From Himantopus leucocephalus (Eukaryota; Chordata; Aves; Charadriiformes; Recurvirostridae): a stretch of DNA of 64,000 bases. A model generated the notes under the pieces. It worked only from the letters and a program-made list of their open reading frames with translations, was not told the DNA's origin and searched no databases. Positions 26,241-37,500 of the stretch are shown here, piece after piece. A program made the position numbers and the translations under genes. The stretch covers positions 1,853,832-1,917,831 of the forward strand of contig RSEF01000012.1 of NCBI GenBank assembly GCA_003993805.1. Reading direction: 5' to 3'. Numbering within the stretch: the stretch's first letter is position 1; the number at the start of each line of letters is the position of its first letter.

Positions 26241-28687
26241 TAATGGAATTGCGAGGAATAACTCACAAATCTCAGAAGGAACCGTGATTGTCCAACTGCT
26301 ATAGTTCTGTTTTACTTCTTCTAAGTTGCAGTTTTTCTTACTTTTCTTCAGCTTTCTTCTAGGAAAGGAACCAGAATGAAAGCAAGGAGGTTGATATCTT
26401 GACACTTCTCCAGGTACATTCATGAGGTGTCCAAAACAGGCTTGTTTCTGGGAATTATCATCCTACTTTCATTGTCTGCTGCTAGAACATCATCTCTGTG
26501 CTGGTTCCGTTTGGACATAACTCCAAAGGCATGATTTAGTCTGGCTCCTTTTACTGCAGGTGAGATCATTCTGATTTATCTTGCCAAACCAAACTGTTCC
26601 TGTGGGTTTTGTCAATACTTGCACAAAGAGCATTTTTATTTGATCCTGAGTTCTGCTTCCCTTTTTGGGAATTCTTTTGAGACCAAAAGGATGGTGGGAA
26701 AGACAAGAAATTGGACAAGGAAAAATACATTTAATTAGGTCCTGTTTGGAGGCATTCCCACAGAGCTAGTGCCCTGAAATACAGTCACATGGAGGAAGCT
26801 GTGCTGTTAGGTTCAAATGTATCACTTTCCTTAGGCAATTTGACTCAATTCACATGGAAAGTCCAAGGGTCTGTAATTCTTGCGGACTTCTCTGGACCAC
26901 AAGTCATGGTACATTTATCTTTTGCTTGGTGATGGTAAATGGTCTCCAGTTCTTCCTCCTTGTAGTAGGGCATTTGAGAGCCCTACCTCTTCATGAGTTG
27001 TCAACAGCCTATATGCAGTTAGTAGCGATCCTCAGGAATAACAACAGTTATACCTTTGCTTTTAGACCACAATACCTGGTGGTCTAAGAAGAAGAAACAA
27101 ATTTTTTAAGAAACAAATGCATGCAAGAAGGACTTTTACCTAGAACTGATAGGAACCTTGCTCTGTAGTGAAGCATGACATCCGTTTAGCAGTACATAGC
27201 AGCAATATACAACAGTTTAGGACTAGAAAGAAGAGGAAATGAGCCATCTGACCAAAACCAAAGTGTGAACCTAAGTAGACAAATACAAATATTCAGAGCA
27301 TACCCAGGTATTCACTGCTATAAGAATGTTTAGAGATATCTTATTTCTTCACTGTAAGACATCTCTCCAATAACAGATCACCCTCTACAGATCAGGCTTG
27401 GTTTCTATTCAATACAGAATCACTCAGGCCTATGCCTAATCCTGCATTATCACCCCCAATTCCACCATAATGTACTTTTATTCCCTGTGGTCTTGGTATG
27501 CCACATCCCAAACCTTTCCCATTTGACAGGTCATGTGGGATTTACAGTTTAAAGGGATACAATCACTACAAACAGCACTAGTTAAAACATCAACAACAAC
27601 AAGTTTCCTTTGCAAATAATGAGCACAGTGATCTAATCATGAGACCTCTGACAAAAAAACTATCAATTGCTTTTAAATGCCACAAAAAGCAAGGAGAATG
27701 GAAACTGCAATGATCACGCCACCTAGCAACAAATACCATCTCCAGGTCAGTATACAACACCCCCCTCTACTGGATAAACCCCAGACAGATAAACTGTGTG
27801 TCAACGGTGCTGTACAGTCTGGACTCTGTGCATCTGCAATAGCAGGCCAGAGCTTCATTCGTGCTGCGCCTCTGCCATTCCTGGTATGGAGTATCTTCAT
27901 AGCTTTGAAGCGCCCAAGCTAGTAGAGATTTACTTGTAACATGTTTTATGATGTTACAGATGTCCAGTGTGAAATATAGTGGTTGGGATACACTTTTTAG
28001 AATGCCTCCTTCACTTTGAAGGACTCCTCAATTAGTTTTTCTTTCTCACTCCCAATGGGGGATACTTTTGGTCCAGACTTGGACTTGTTTACCCTTTAAG
28101 CTGTTCCCAACTCTTGGTAGCTATTCTCAAGCTGTCACAATCAGTGTCACAGGAAAATTACCACATAACATATGTGACAAGTCACACCTACGCTACACAA
28201 AAGGCAAAATTATGCAGTGATGTGTCAAATGGATCACATTCGTGTATCACCCAACACGTACAGTTCATAAAAACTGACATCTCTTCAGCAGCCAAAGGAA
28301 ATGATAAATTACAGAGCATGCAGGCTGAGGAACTGACAAGTTCTGACAATGGGCTAGCCACTGTTACAGCACAAAACCAATGTGTGCCTCCCTCCACAAA
28401 ATCTATATACTCACATATACAGATGGACTTTCTCACTTTAGATTGTGCCAGGTTATAAACATCCCAGAGAACATATCCAAGCATCCATATCTGCAGGTTG
28501 TTTGTCCCTCCATCTCTGGATAACTACCTGCTCTGCTGTCTCTGAGCAATTCCCCCAGTGAAGTGGAACTGCTAGAAGAGGTAGACAGGCAGGCTGGGGG
28601 GTGAATAGCTGCCGAAGGTACAAGCCTCTAGTCTGGCACTTCAGAGTGCTGGATCCAGCTCGCTCATCTGCCACTGATTTTGTGTGT
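26241..28687. other. Non-coding DNA
   Basis: No recognised repeat or gene. The frame at 28114-28458 (114 codons) overlaps a 98-codon frame on the opposite strand and resembles nothing known. Confidence 0.6.
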
Positions 28688-28800
28688 ACTCTGATACAAG
28701 TCATCTAGTCTCCCTGTGCCTCAGTTCTCCCTCTGTTAAATGAAACAGCAAAACTGTCCTGCCAAAAGAAGTATCATGAGAGTAAGTATGTCAAACAATG
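28688..28800 (+). repeat. MIR/CORE-SINE-like fragment
   Basis: It contains acaagtcatctagtctccct, gtgcctcagttctccc and ctgttaaatgaaacagc. This is the central MIR block 'caagtcacttaacctct.. gtgcctcagtttccc.. ctgtaaaatg'. The 3' part (aatgcaagcgctcatac) also fits. Confidence 0.75.
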
Positions 28801-29141
28801 CAAGCGCTCATACATTCTAACTTACATTAATGCATTCTAGCTTAAGCACCTTAGACAGCCCAATAAAGGCTTTACCAAGCATCTGATGACATCATTAAAT
28901 AGATGTCCATGGATTTCAGCAGGCAGTGATTAACACTCTGTGATAGAATGGGTGGTGTCTTCATTGCCTGTATGGCCAAGAAATGTTTGTTAAGACTTCT
29001 CGCTTGCACTTTGCTCTTCCCAAAACACATCTTAATATGTAAGAAGGATCTCAGTCTCTGACAGCTTTGAACCTAGAACTAGGTAGCTATATCAAGAAAG
29101 CAAAATAACAACCTACAAGCAGCAAATAGAGGAAAGACAGT
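28801..29141. other. Non-coding spacer between two SINE fragments
   Basis: Nothing recognisable is seen in these 341 bases. Confidence 0.6.
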
Positions 29142-29320
29142 ACTAGTCTGGGACAAAGGAGGTCTGAGTTCGGTTCTCAGCTCATTCACAGATTTTCTGC
29201 ATAGTCTTAGACGAGACATTTAGTTTCAGTATGCACCAGCCACTCATCTGCAAATCGAGGATGAATAATCATTCCTTTGCCCTTGCTTTCTATTTAAAGT
29301 GTAAGCTCTTGGGGTTTGAG
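29142..29320 (+). repeat. MIR/CORE-SINE-like fragment, relatively long
   Basis: It runs from tagtctgggacaaaggagg through ggttctcagctcattcac, agtcttagacgagacattta and ctcatctgcaaatcgagg to taagctcttggggtttgagg. The order covers most of a MIR-type element, and the last words resemble the 'gtaagctcttcagggcagg' tail found in related amniote SINE copies. Confidence 0.7.
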
Positions 29321-32300
29321 GCTTCCACTTATTGTTGACAACTCTGCATCAGCCATGAAATGTTTCTCTGAATTGCAGAAAAACTGTATTATAGATGCAG
29401 ACTATCTCTACTGTTTGTAAACAGCCTGGGTCCAGAATAGCCACATGCACTGAGCACAGCCAATAAGCTCTACTGGACCCTGTCATAGGCGCAGTAGTTG
29501 AAGCATAGCATTGTATTAAGGAAGCAAGATCACTTCAGCAGCAGATTGTCCCTGTATATTTGCATAGAGCTGTGCCCTGCTAAATAAGATCCCCTGGATA
29601 CAGATGTACTTGAGAGGGCAGTGCAGCAATGCTGGAGCCAGCTCTGTGAAAGTCAGCTCACACCTGGAAGCAATGGTATTATTTAGCAATTTCAAATGTC
29701 TGGAGCATTCTAGCCCTCCCTTGCTCCTGATGAGCGAGATGTGAATACATATATGTAGAGTGCAAGCCCTGAGCCCAACCAGGATATTCAGGAAATGTCA
29801 AAGTAAAGGTAGCAATGACTATAGAGAAACTCCCACACACAGGGTTAATCCCAGTCTGATGACAGCATGGAGAAAGACATCACCCAAATATTCTGTTCTC
29901 ACTCTTTCTGTCTCCAAGAGACTCTTTTCCAGACTCCTCTCCTCTGACAGGAAGGGGTAGCAGAGCTCAAGTAAGATCTATTTGTTAAAGACCATATAGA
30001 ACCAAGGAGCCACACCTGCACAGTGGATTCAAGAAGATTAGGCCCATCTATTTCCTAAAGATGGGCTGCATGAAGAGAAAGTAAGCAAAGCTCAGTACGC
30101 GTCCTGGGTGAACGCAGGGTTGATCATGAGCATCAAGCCATTTCTACTCCTCTACCACAGGAGAGGTAAGAACAAAGAAATGGTTCCTGTGGGTGGGTTT
30201 AATTTTTTAACAAGTTACCATGTGGCTCTTGTTCCAAATTTTGGGTGTTTATCTTTGTAATGTCTATTGCAAACACTGTAATTTTCCAGCAGCCAGGTAC
30301 ATTGAAGGCAAAAGTACTAATAATGTGACATCATTATTTTTGTTCCATAGCAACATCCCCCCCACACCCCTTACACAACAGGTTATAAGTCTGTAAAACT
30401 CTGCATTTTACAGAGCTATAAAACTCCTCCAGCTGTTATAAATATATCGTTTTAAGCACTTGCATTTAAAAAAATGAAACAGAAAAATACCACTGAAAAG
30501 TTCAATGCTTTTTCTTCTCTACATTCAATTGCATTAACTTTTTCCCTGCTGGTCTCCCTGACCCACTGCTGGGCTGGCAGATTTCCACAGAAACCAGGGG
30601 AACTCTCAGGATGCATGCAGGCTGTTTGTTGGTACAAAAGCAATTATTTTACCATGACAGATGTCCAGTGAGGGTGAACTTTTACTGAAAGGATGCATCT
30701 TGCTTGTTTGCCAACATGGCAGGTGCATGTTATCTAGTTGGATCCAGGGCCATTGGCAATGGATTCGTAGAGATGGAATCCATCGTGGTGCTGTAAGATG
30801 GGACAATGTAGTCACTGCTATAGCTGCTTTGTAATTGCAGGCACAGGGACTGGTGCTGTGGCTATAACTCCACCTTGTGCCCCATTAAACTTTTCAGCGA
30901 AGCACTTAAATCCACTGGGAATCTTTCATTTAGTCAATTTTTAGGGCAGCTGTAGGTGCAGCAAGCCTTCACCAAAGCAGGAGGTAAGAGCAGGGGAAGA
31001 GACAGAGGCTATAAAGTGGCACAGTTCCAGGTCTTCTCTAAGGAGTGCACAGGCACTATAAGGGCAGGGACAGAGGAGAGCCTGGCTTGGGATGGTATCA
31101 TCACTTGGCAATCCCCTTGTTTTCAGTCATGCTTGTATTAAAAGAGCTCTTTCATTTCTGCTTTGGCTGTGTTGGTTCGAACAGTGTCTATAAAATGATG
31201 AATTAAATATGCACTACTTGAAACCAGCAAAAGTTTTGCTACCAATTTAAATTTGGGAAAGACACTTCAAAGTCCAACAGGGATCCACGGAGTCTCTTTT
31301 CTGAGCCCAAAGAGAGGAAAATCTCAGCCTGAGCTTGTGCATTCAGTGGAAATAGAAGCTAACTGTAGTCCTCCATCATCAGTGCCTCCCATAGTGAAGA
31401 AAACCTAGCCCCTGGAAGAATATTGGCTGTTGTTGCTTCTGCTCCAGAGCAGAGACTGGCTCTCACTCTGTGCAGTGACAAGTGTACTCGGAGCCCTGAT
31501 CTCAGCTAAAAATCTAAAGGTGTTGCTAGAACATAAGTAAAACCAGTATTAAATAATTGCAGGTGAGTTCTGCCTGCCACTTCAGACATGATCCGAGCTG
31601 GGAGCCCCAATTTACTGGGCTGTGGATTTTATCAGCACCAATGAGGCTTCTGATTTTTTCCTTTTTATGCATGTTATTATTATTTGTATTTTCCTTGCCA
31701 GTGCTTGAAGCCATCATGACAGTGTATTGGGTAATGACAGGATAATTGTTTGTTTTATTGATCATTATAAACCATTCTGCATCTCTGTGTGATTTACAGC
31801 ATTTAAAATACTCTCTCCTTTCTTCTCCATTCCCCTGCCGTCGGGGCAGCTAAGTAAATCAAAAGCCCACTGGCTATGAGCAATCCAATTAACAATGACC
31901 AAAAAAGAAAAGACTTTGGAAATGAATGCATCCTTACACCATTTCTTTGATGATTCCTTATTGATCCTTTCAAGCCACAAAGAAAGTAAAAAATGTGAAG
32001 CAGTTAGATTTGTGAAGAAATGAACGTGCAGGAATAGAAAGGAAGAGGAAGGAAGGAATGCTGCTGAAGGGCTTTTTCATTCAAGTTCAGACTTTGCCAT
32101 CAAGATGTTGTGCTAACATACGGGGATGCCAATGTTACATTGCTGGGTCAGGGCAACAGGCAACTGCTGTGGGCAGTGTCCTCCAGTAGATTCATCACAG
32201 CAGTTGATGGGGGCATAGGTCATTGTTACAGCAGCCCACTGCCTCAGTGTCCCATGACAGAAAAGGCCGAGGCTATCCATTACAACAGCAGTTTTATCCA

Positions 32301-35300
32301 GCCATTCATTTTCTGTCAGCCGTACTGAGATACTTTTATTTGTGCACGCAGCTAATGTTCTAGATGCTTTATCTACAGTTTACCCAATGGGCATTTACTC
32401 AAGCGCCAAATAACCCCTCCAACTTCCTACTTACACAGTTTTACCCCAGTCCTCCAGAAAAAGCATCAGGCACCATTATAAAGACAGTACAGTATTGACA
32501 CCAAGAATTTTCATGCATTTATACCTGAAATTACAGCAATTTTCTCTGTAGAACCAGGGTTTTCAGCTGCAAGATGTAAGCGGATGTCAGCATGTCATAG
32601 GCACCCTGCTATTCACACACTGCTAAACAGTATGAGGTGTCCCAGTGGAATGAGAAAGGGATCACAGTACCAAATAGGCATATAATCATTGGAATAGGTG
32701 GTGCTTGCCTGGCTCCTACTTGGATATACCTGAAGAGACAGGAATTGGTTCATTTACATACTTGAAAAATCACAAAAAACATTCTGGGGCTGTTGAGGAA
32801 ACCACTAAGACATGAACAGGGAGCCAGAAGAGGTTCCTTATCCACTTTAATCTTTATCTATGAGTTTATGAGGAGATACTCACAGGAATTTCTATCTGTC
32901 CTTCCAGCAAATGGTTAGGAAAGAATAGGAGAGGGGAAGGGAGGTAAGTTGCCCCTTGGTCATTTTTTACAGGTTACTGAACCACCAGATAGAAATCCAA
33001 TAATGCAGAAAAGTAAGGCAGGGGAGAGCTCCTTGGAAGAGCCCTTTCTCCACCTGATGTCGCCATGTGAATGATGGGGCTGGGACTCTCCTGGGCTAGT
33101 TCCTCTCTGCAGGTATATCTACAGTGCAATCAGGAACATGATTGCAGCACATACTGGCATCCTTCAGCTAGTTCAAATTTAGACAGCATGCATAGCAAAA
33201 GCAATGCAGACATAGAAGCACAGCATGGCTTTATCCTGTGCATCTTAATTGAAGATGGAAGCCTCCTGTGAAAAGCCTGCATTGTGCCCCCATTTTGACT
33301 GCCATCTGGTTGAAGATGCCTTCGTTACGCCTATTCACCACTGCCAAAAGGCAGGGAAAAGATTCTGGATGGAGCCTATATATTCACAGCATACATTGAA
33401 AAATATAAAAATAAAAGCTTATCATTGTGTTCATTTGACTTTCTAGGATGTGGCATTGTGGCATGCCAATATATATATATTGGCTCATTAGCTTATAGCT
33501 CCCAATCACCCTTACATTCAGCATGAACATCTCTTCACATGGGTTTACTTGACAGCTCTTTGTGAAACCTTTATTCTTCTCTAGTACCCACGGTCTAGAT
33601 CAGTCCTTATTTTTCATGTTCCTTCACATTCAAAATCAACTTTTCTCTTTTTCAAGGTTTAGTTTTTTTGCCACAAGACACAGGCATGACATAATCAAGA
33701 AATCCAAACTATGAGCACCTGACAGAAGATTTTCTCTGAAATACAGAACTACTTTATAGCAATCAATAAAGCACTAGAGTAAACCCAAGCTTTCAGTGGA
33801 AATTCCCACAGCTAAAATTGAGCTTACCATCACCTCAGATGCCATCACTGGAGGACTTAAAAGTATACGTTAGAGAAGAAAGTATTCAGTTATCATTATA
33901 CCAATTGCATCAGTCTCTGGTTGCCTTTGAAAACTCCAATCTGCTAAGTATTCCCTGTTCATTGTGTCTTTCCCTCTCCTTGCCCAGGAATTAAAGGAAG
34001 AGAAAGGACAACAAATGTTTTTGAAATTCTACAGAACAGATATATCTGCAAAGTCTGCCTGTTGAGTAGATGTAACACTTCCCAGCAAAGCGAGCTGATG
34101 CCATCAAATGGGAAGAAGCTTTGGAGGGAAGGGTCCCAAGCGTAGAAGACTGCTCCAATTTATTCCGTTGGGCTACTTAGCGCAATACCAGAGTCATAAA
34201 GAAGTCTCCAGAAACAGCACGAATCAAACCCTGTTGGTTTGAACTCAGTGGAAGGGAAATTTCAGTCCCTTGAATGGTTTCATAATGCATCAGGGCACAT
34301 CAGAAGCGAAGGAAACAGTCTGGCAGAATTGCATTAATTTTCATGAACCCAGCAGCCCTGGAAAATCATGAAAACTGCAACATAATGAAAGCCTGGAAGG
34401 GAAAAACCTGCCCTCTTCTTCACTGCTGGAGAATCTGAATGTGGATTCCATCAAAGGAGAGAGTCTGAGAAACCACAGCAGGAATAAAAATTAACCCTTT
34501 GGCTCATGAGGCTGCAGGGTTGAGGAGTCACCATTCTCCTAGTTACTAGTCTGCCAAAAGAGATAAACTCCTGTATGAGAGCTGGCCATCTCTATGCAAT
34601 TAGACCTTAGCACTCTGCATGACACAATGAACTGCTGCCAGCAGGAATTAAGGAAGACATTTTCTTCTATCTTCACAGTATTCATCTTCTGCCCTTATTT
34701 CTCAGGGTCTGTCTCACTGATGTTAGTGGGAACAGGATGCATGTGTTAGATTGATAATGTCCTAGATGGATGAATGATGCTCCCAACAGAACAAACAAAA
34801 ATACACTTCCTTGCTCTTATGTGAAGTGACAAAAATCAACCCCATCTGCAAACTCCTGCCAGATTGTGTAAATGGGCTTATCCTTTCAGATATTTCAATC
34901 TCATATATTTTATTCAAAAGTTGCACACAAAAAGCAGGAATTGTCTACGTATTACTATTATCATTACTGAACAGAAGAATAACTTAAATTATGAAAACTA
35001 TCTTAATACATAGGGGTTATCTATTAACTACTTCATGCCTACTTCGTGCTACTGTGTTGTGATGAAGAACATTATGCCACTGAATGTAAGCACAGATTAC
35101 ATTCTGTAGGGCCTACAAATGTACCTTAGTTTCATTCCTGCCTTTGCTGGTTGTGAAGCAGCCAGCAATTAGCTAACAGCAGTTGCTCTTCCGGGAGCTT
35201 TGCTGACATCATCTCCAATGCCAGGGAACAAACAAAGCTCTTTTTGCAGGATAAAAAGCACAACATGCATTGAGGTTGTTGTTGTTAAACAAAAATAACC

Positions 35301-35679
35301 AAGCTAATTTCAGCTTCATTTAAAAGCATGGGAAATAATCATTGCTCAGTGAATAGGAAAAGGACAAAATCAGTACAGAGAGAAATCATTTGCAGGGTCG
35401 TGAGAGACTTCTAAAGCAACGAGTACTGAAACTATTTTTAATATTACTCAACAGTGCCCTTTAAATATCTACTGCTCCCTAGTACAAGGTTTTGGGAATC
35501 TTTCAATTTAAAGACTTTCTACATATGAATATTTTTTCCATTTTCTCCCCTTCATCTCTTACATAATAAACATTTACAGTTAAATAACATCATTATTTAT
35601 AAAGCCTTGTTTGATCAAACAACTTACTCTCCTCCAAAATTTTTAGCCCCCTTGGAAACCCACTCAGAATGGCAGATCA
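29321..35679. other. Non-coding DNA
   Basis: No gene or assignable repeat. A 20-bp perfect AT palindrome lies at 33465-33484 (listed separately). Two stretches, about 31690-31985 and 35270-35620, are A/T-biased with homeodomain-like TAAT words and look like possible regulatory DNA, though conservation cannot be judged here. Confidence 0.6.
33465..33484. repeat. 20-bp perfect palindrome with an AT core
   Basis: The sequence gccaatatatatatattggc equals its own reverse complement. It is a short TA microsatellite bordered by CCAAT-like ends, so slippage alone could have produced most of it. It could extrude as a cruciform. Confidence 0.9.
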
Positions 35680-35875
35680 TTGCCGTGCTAGATGCTGTAC
35701 ATTTACACAGGAAAAGACATCCCTGATTTAACTGGCGTAGTGAAAATTTTGCAGATGTGCAAGTGAGACACAGAGAAATTAACAGCCTTGCTCCAGTTTG
35801 TCTACCGTGCCAATCAGAGAAGGGATTGTAGCCGCAGTTGTTGCGCCACTATCCGATGCCTTAACCACAAAACCA
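35680..35875 (-). repeat. MIR-like or related amniote SINE fragment, long copy
   Basis: On the plus strand it runs from tgctagatgctgtacattta and cacaggaaaagacatccct through agtgagacacagagaaatta, acagccttgctcc and cagagaagggattgtagcc to ccttaaccacaaaacca. This is the reversed order of a tRNA-derived CORE-SINE copy and is among the best preserved in the window. The first part (gctgtac.. aggaaaagaca) belongs to a 3' extension seen in bird and reptile copies. Confidence 0.75.
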
Positions 35876-36780
35876 ATGTTTTTACAAGACTTTGATCTTA
35901 ATCACACTGGAACAAGCCTAGAATTACTTTACTGTCTCAGTGCAGCATCCCTAGAGATACCACTGTAACCCTAAAGATCATTTTGCTTAGAATGATCGGC
36001 ATCTTGCTGACCACAACCTACCTCATTCATTTGCCTCCTGGTCATGGCGTTTCCCATCTGCTGACCTCCAGAAGAGCTTTCTCAGGAGTGGAATCCCAGA
36101 ATTTCTCGCTGCCCCTGTGTTTCAAACAGAAACACTGCTCACACACAGGTACTGGCCCTGAGCTCTGGGTGCATGGCAAGGCCTCCCCTGACCTCCCACC
36201 TGCTCCACAAAGCAAGGGCTAGACTGAAACCCTCCAGCAGTACAAGGCAGAGCATGGCCTTGGCCATTTGAGCTACAGGAACACCCTCAGATACAGTAGG
36301 GTTCACAAAGCAACTGACTTGCCTACAGGCCTAATGGGGAACCTCACCAGACAGTCTAGTGTGATTATTCTCTCATTTCCACAGGAGGAGCATCTAACCC
36401 TCATGAGGGGTGGGCTGGTCTCATTTCTTCCCTCAGGGCAACTACTGACCCTTCTCCCTTCAAAGGCCCTGACCAAGACTTCCCAGCCAGGGCCCTGCTC
36501 CCTCTCCGCACACCCAGCCCAGGTGAGGAGTCAGCACTGCCCCTCCAAAGCCCACCTCTGGCCACGCTACCTGCTCTTCCCTGCTCCCTCCACGCTGGCC
36601 CTTCTTCCTCTCAGCACAGCGGCAAAACTCACACAAGACTGACCAGCTCCTCTTCTGTCACAGGTATTTCTGCACCCTTGGTCTTCTCCTCAGGTGGCTC
36701 CCGGGTAGCTGCTCTCTTTCATAGGAGCAAGGTCTGCACACCTCAGAGCCCCTTCTCTGAGAAACTACTCCATGGGCAGC
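35876..36780. other. Non-coding DNA with rising GC
   Basis: GC content climbs towards the CpG-rich block. A frame of 124 codons at 36268-36642 lacks any family match and is rich in Ser, Leu and Pro, as expected from C-rich DNA read by chance. Confidence 0.55.
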
Positions 36781-36867
36781 CTTGGGGCTCTCCCCCTTTA
36801 AAGGGCTTTTCCCCTCACGGCTTTGGGGCTGATCCCTTTAAAGGGCTGTTCCCCTCAGGGCTGTCCC

Positions 36868-37052
36868 CTTCTCTGACACGCTGTTTCCTTCAAGGTCCTG
36901 GGGCTCCCTTGCTATCTCTGAAGTGCCGTTCCCCTCACGGTGCCGGGGGTCTTCTCCCCNCTTCTCTGACACGCTGTTTCCTTCAAGGTCCTGGGGCTCC
37001 CTTGCTATCTCTGAAGTGCCGTTCCCCTCACGGTGCCGGGGGTCTTCTCCCC
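36868..37052. other. Exact 92-bp duplication across a single N (probable assembly artefact)
   Basis: Bases 36868-36959 and 36961-37052 are identical as far as I can read, from cttctctgacacgctg to gtcttctcccc, with one N at 36960 between them. A perfect repeat abutting an N is typical of overlapping contig ends left unmerged, although it sits in a real minisatellite. Confidence 0.8.
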
Positions 37053-37500
37053 TCCTCAGGTGGGGTCGTTCCCCTCACGGTGCCGGGGCTCTCTCCCCGT
37101 CTCCNNNNNNNNNNNNNNNNNNNNNNNNNNNNNNNNNNNNNNNNNNNNNNNNNNNNNNNNNNNNNNNNNNNNNNNNNNNNNNNNNNNNNNNNNNNNNNNN
37201 NNNNGGGGCCGTTCCCCTCACGGTGCCGGGGCTCTCAGGCAAGCTGCCCCTCACTGAGGGGGGAGAAGAAACCCGCCCGACGGCTGGGCGCTCACAGAGC
37301 GGGGCCGGGCGGCTGGAGCTGCCCCGCGGCCGTGGAACCGGGGTGTCCGGGAGTGTTAGCCCATAAGTGTCACGTTTAACCACGGGAGACCCTGGCCCAG
37401 GTGAGGCATGAGCGGTGGTGGGGGCGCACATGGAGCCGAGGAGCGAAGAGAGGCCCCTCGGGAGGGATGGGGAGCGCCGCGCAAGCACTAAATACCTGGA
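36900..37500. promoter_or_regulatory. CpG island-like block, candidate promoter
   Basis: GC and CpG are far above the surroundings. Dense CpG is obvious at 37205-37345 and again at 37420-37485. Two splice-donor-like sites follow on the plus strand, ccCAG|GTGAGG at 37400/37401 and tttCAG|GTAAGA at 37716/37717, which would suit a short non-coding first exon transcribed rightward. No TATA box or start codon context settles it. Alternatively the CpGs come only from the minisatellite. The 100-N gap may hide the core. Confidence 0.5.
37105..37204. other. Assembly gap (100 N)
   Basis: Exactly 100 Ns, the usual placeholder for a gap of unknown size, inside GC-rich repeated sequence. Short-read assemblies of birds often break here. 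Any open frame spanning it is meaningless. Confidence 0.99.

Larger units (their letters stand above)
36781..37250. repeat. Degenerate GC-rich minisatellite, interrupted by a gap
   Basis: The word gttcccctcacggtgccggg recurs at 36928, 37020, 37068 and 37208. Looser relatives ttcccctcacggctttgggg and ttcccctcagggctg lie upstream. The palindrome ccctttaaaggg occurs at 36794 and 36834, exactly 40 bp apart. The later units are about 47 bp apart (37020 to 37068 within one or two bases). The copy at 37020 lies in the segment that duplicates 36868-36959, so it may be artificial. The array runs into the 100-N gap, so its true copy number is unknown. Confidence 0.8.

Noticed and set aside
36781..37250. 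CRISPR-like array
   Set aside because: Units are 40-47 bp, GC-rich and degenerate, with repeated rather than unique spacers, in vertebrate DNA. It is a minisatellite.
36678..37379. 233-codon open frame on the plus strand
   Set aside because: It crosses the 100-N gap and the duplicated 92-bp segment, and its repeats are just the minisatellite translated. It is not evidence of a protein.
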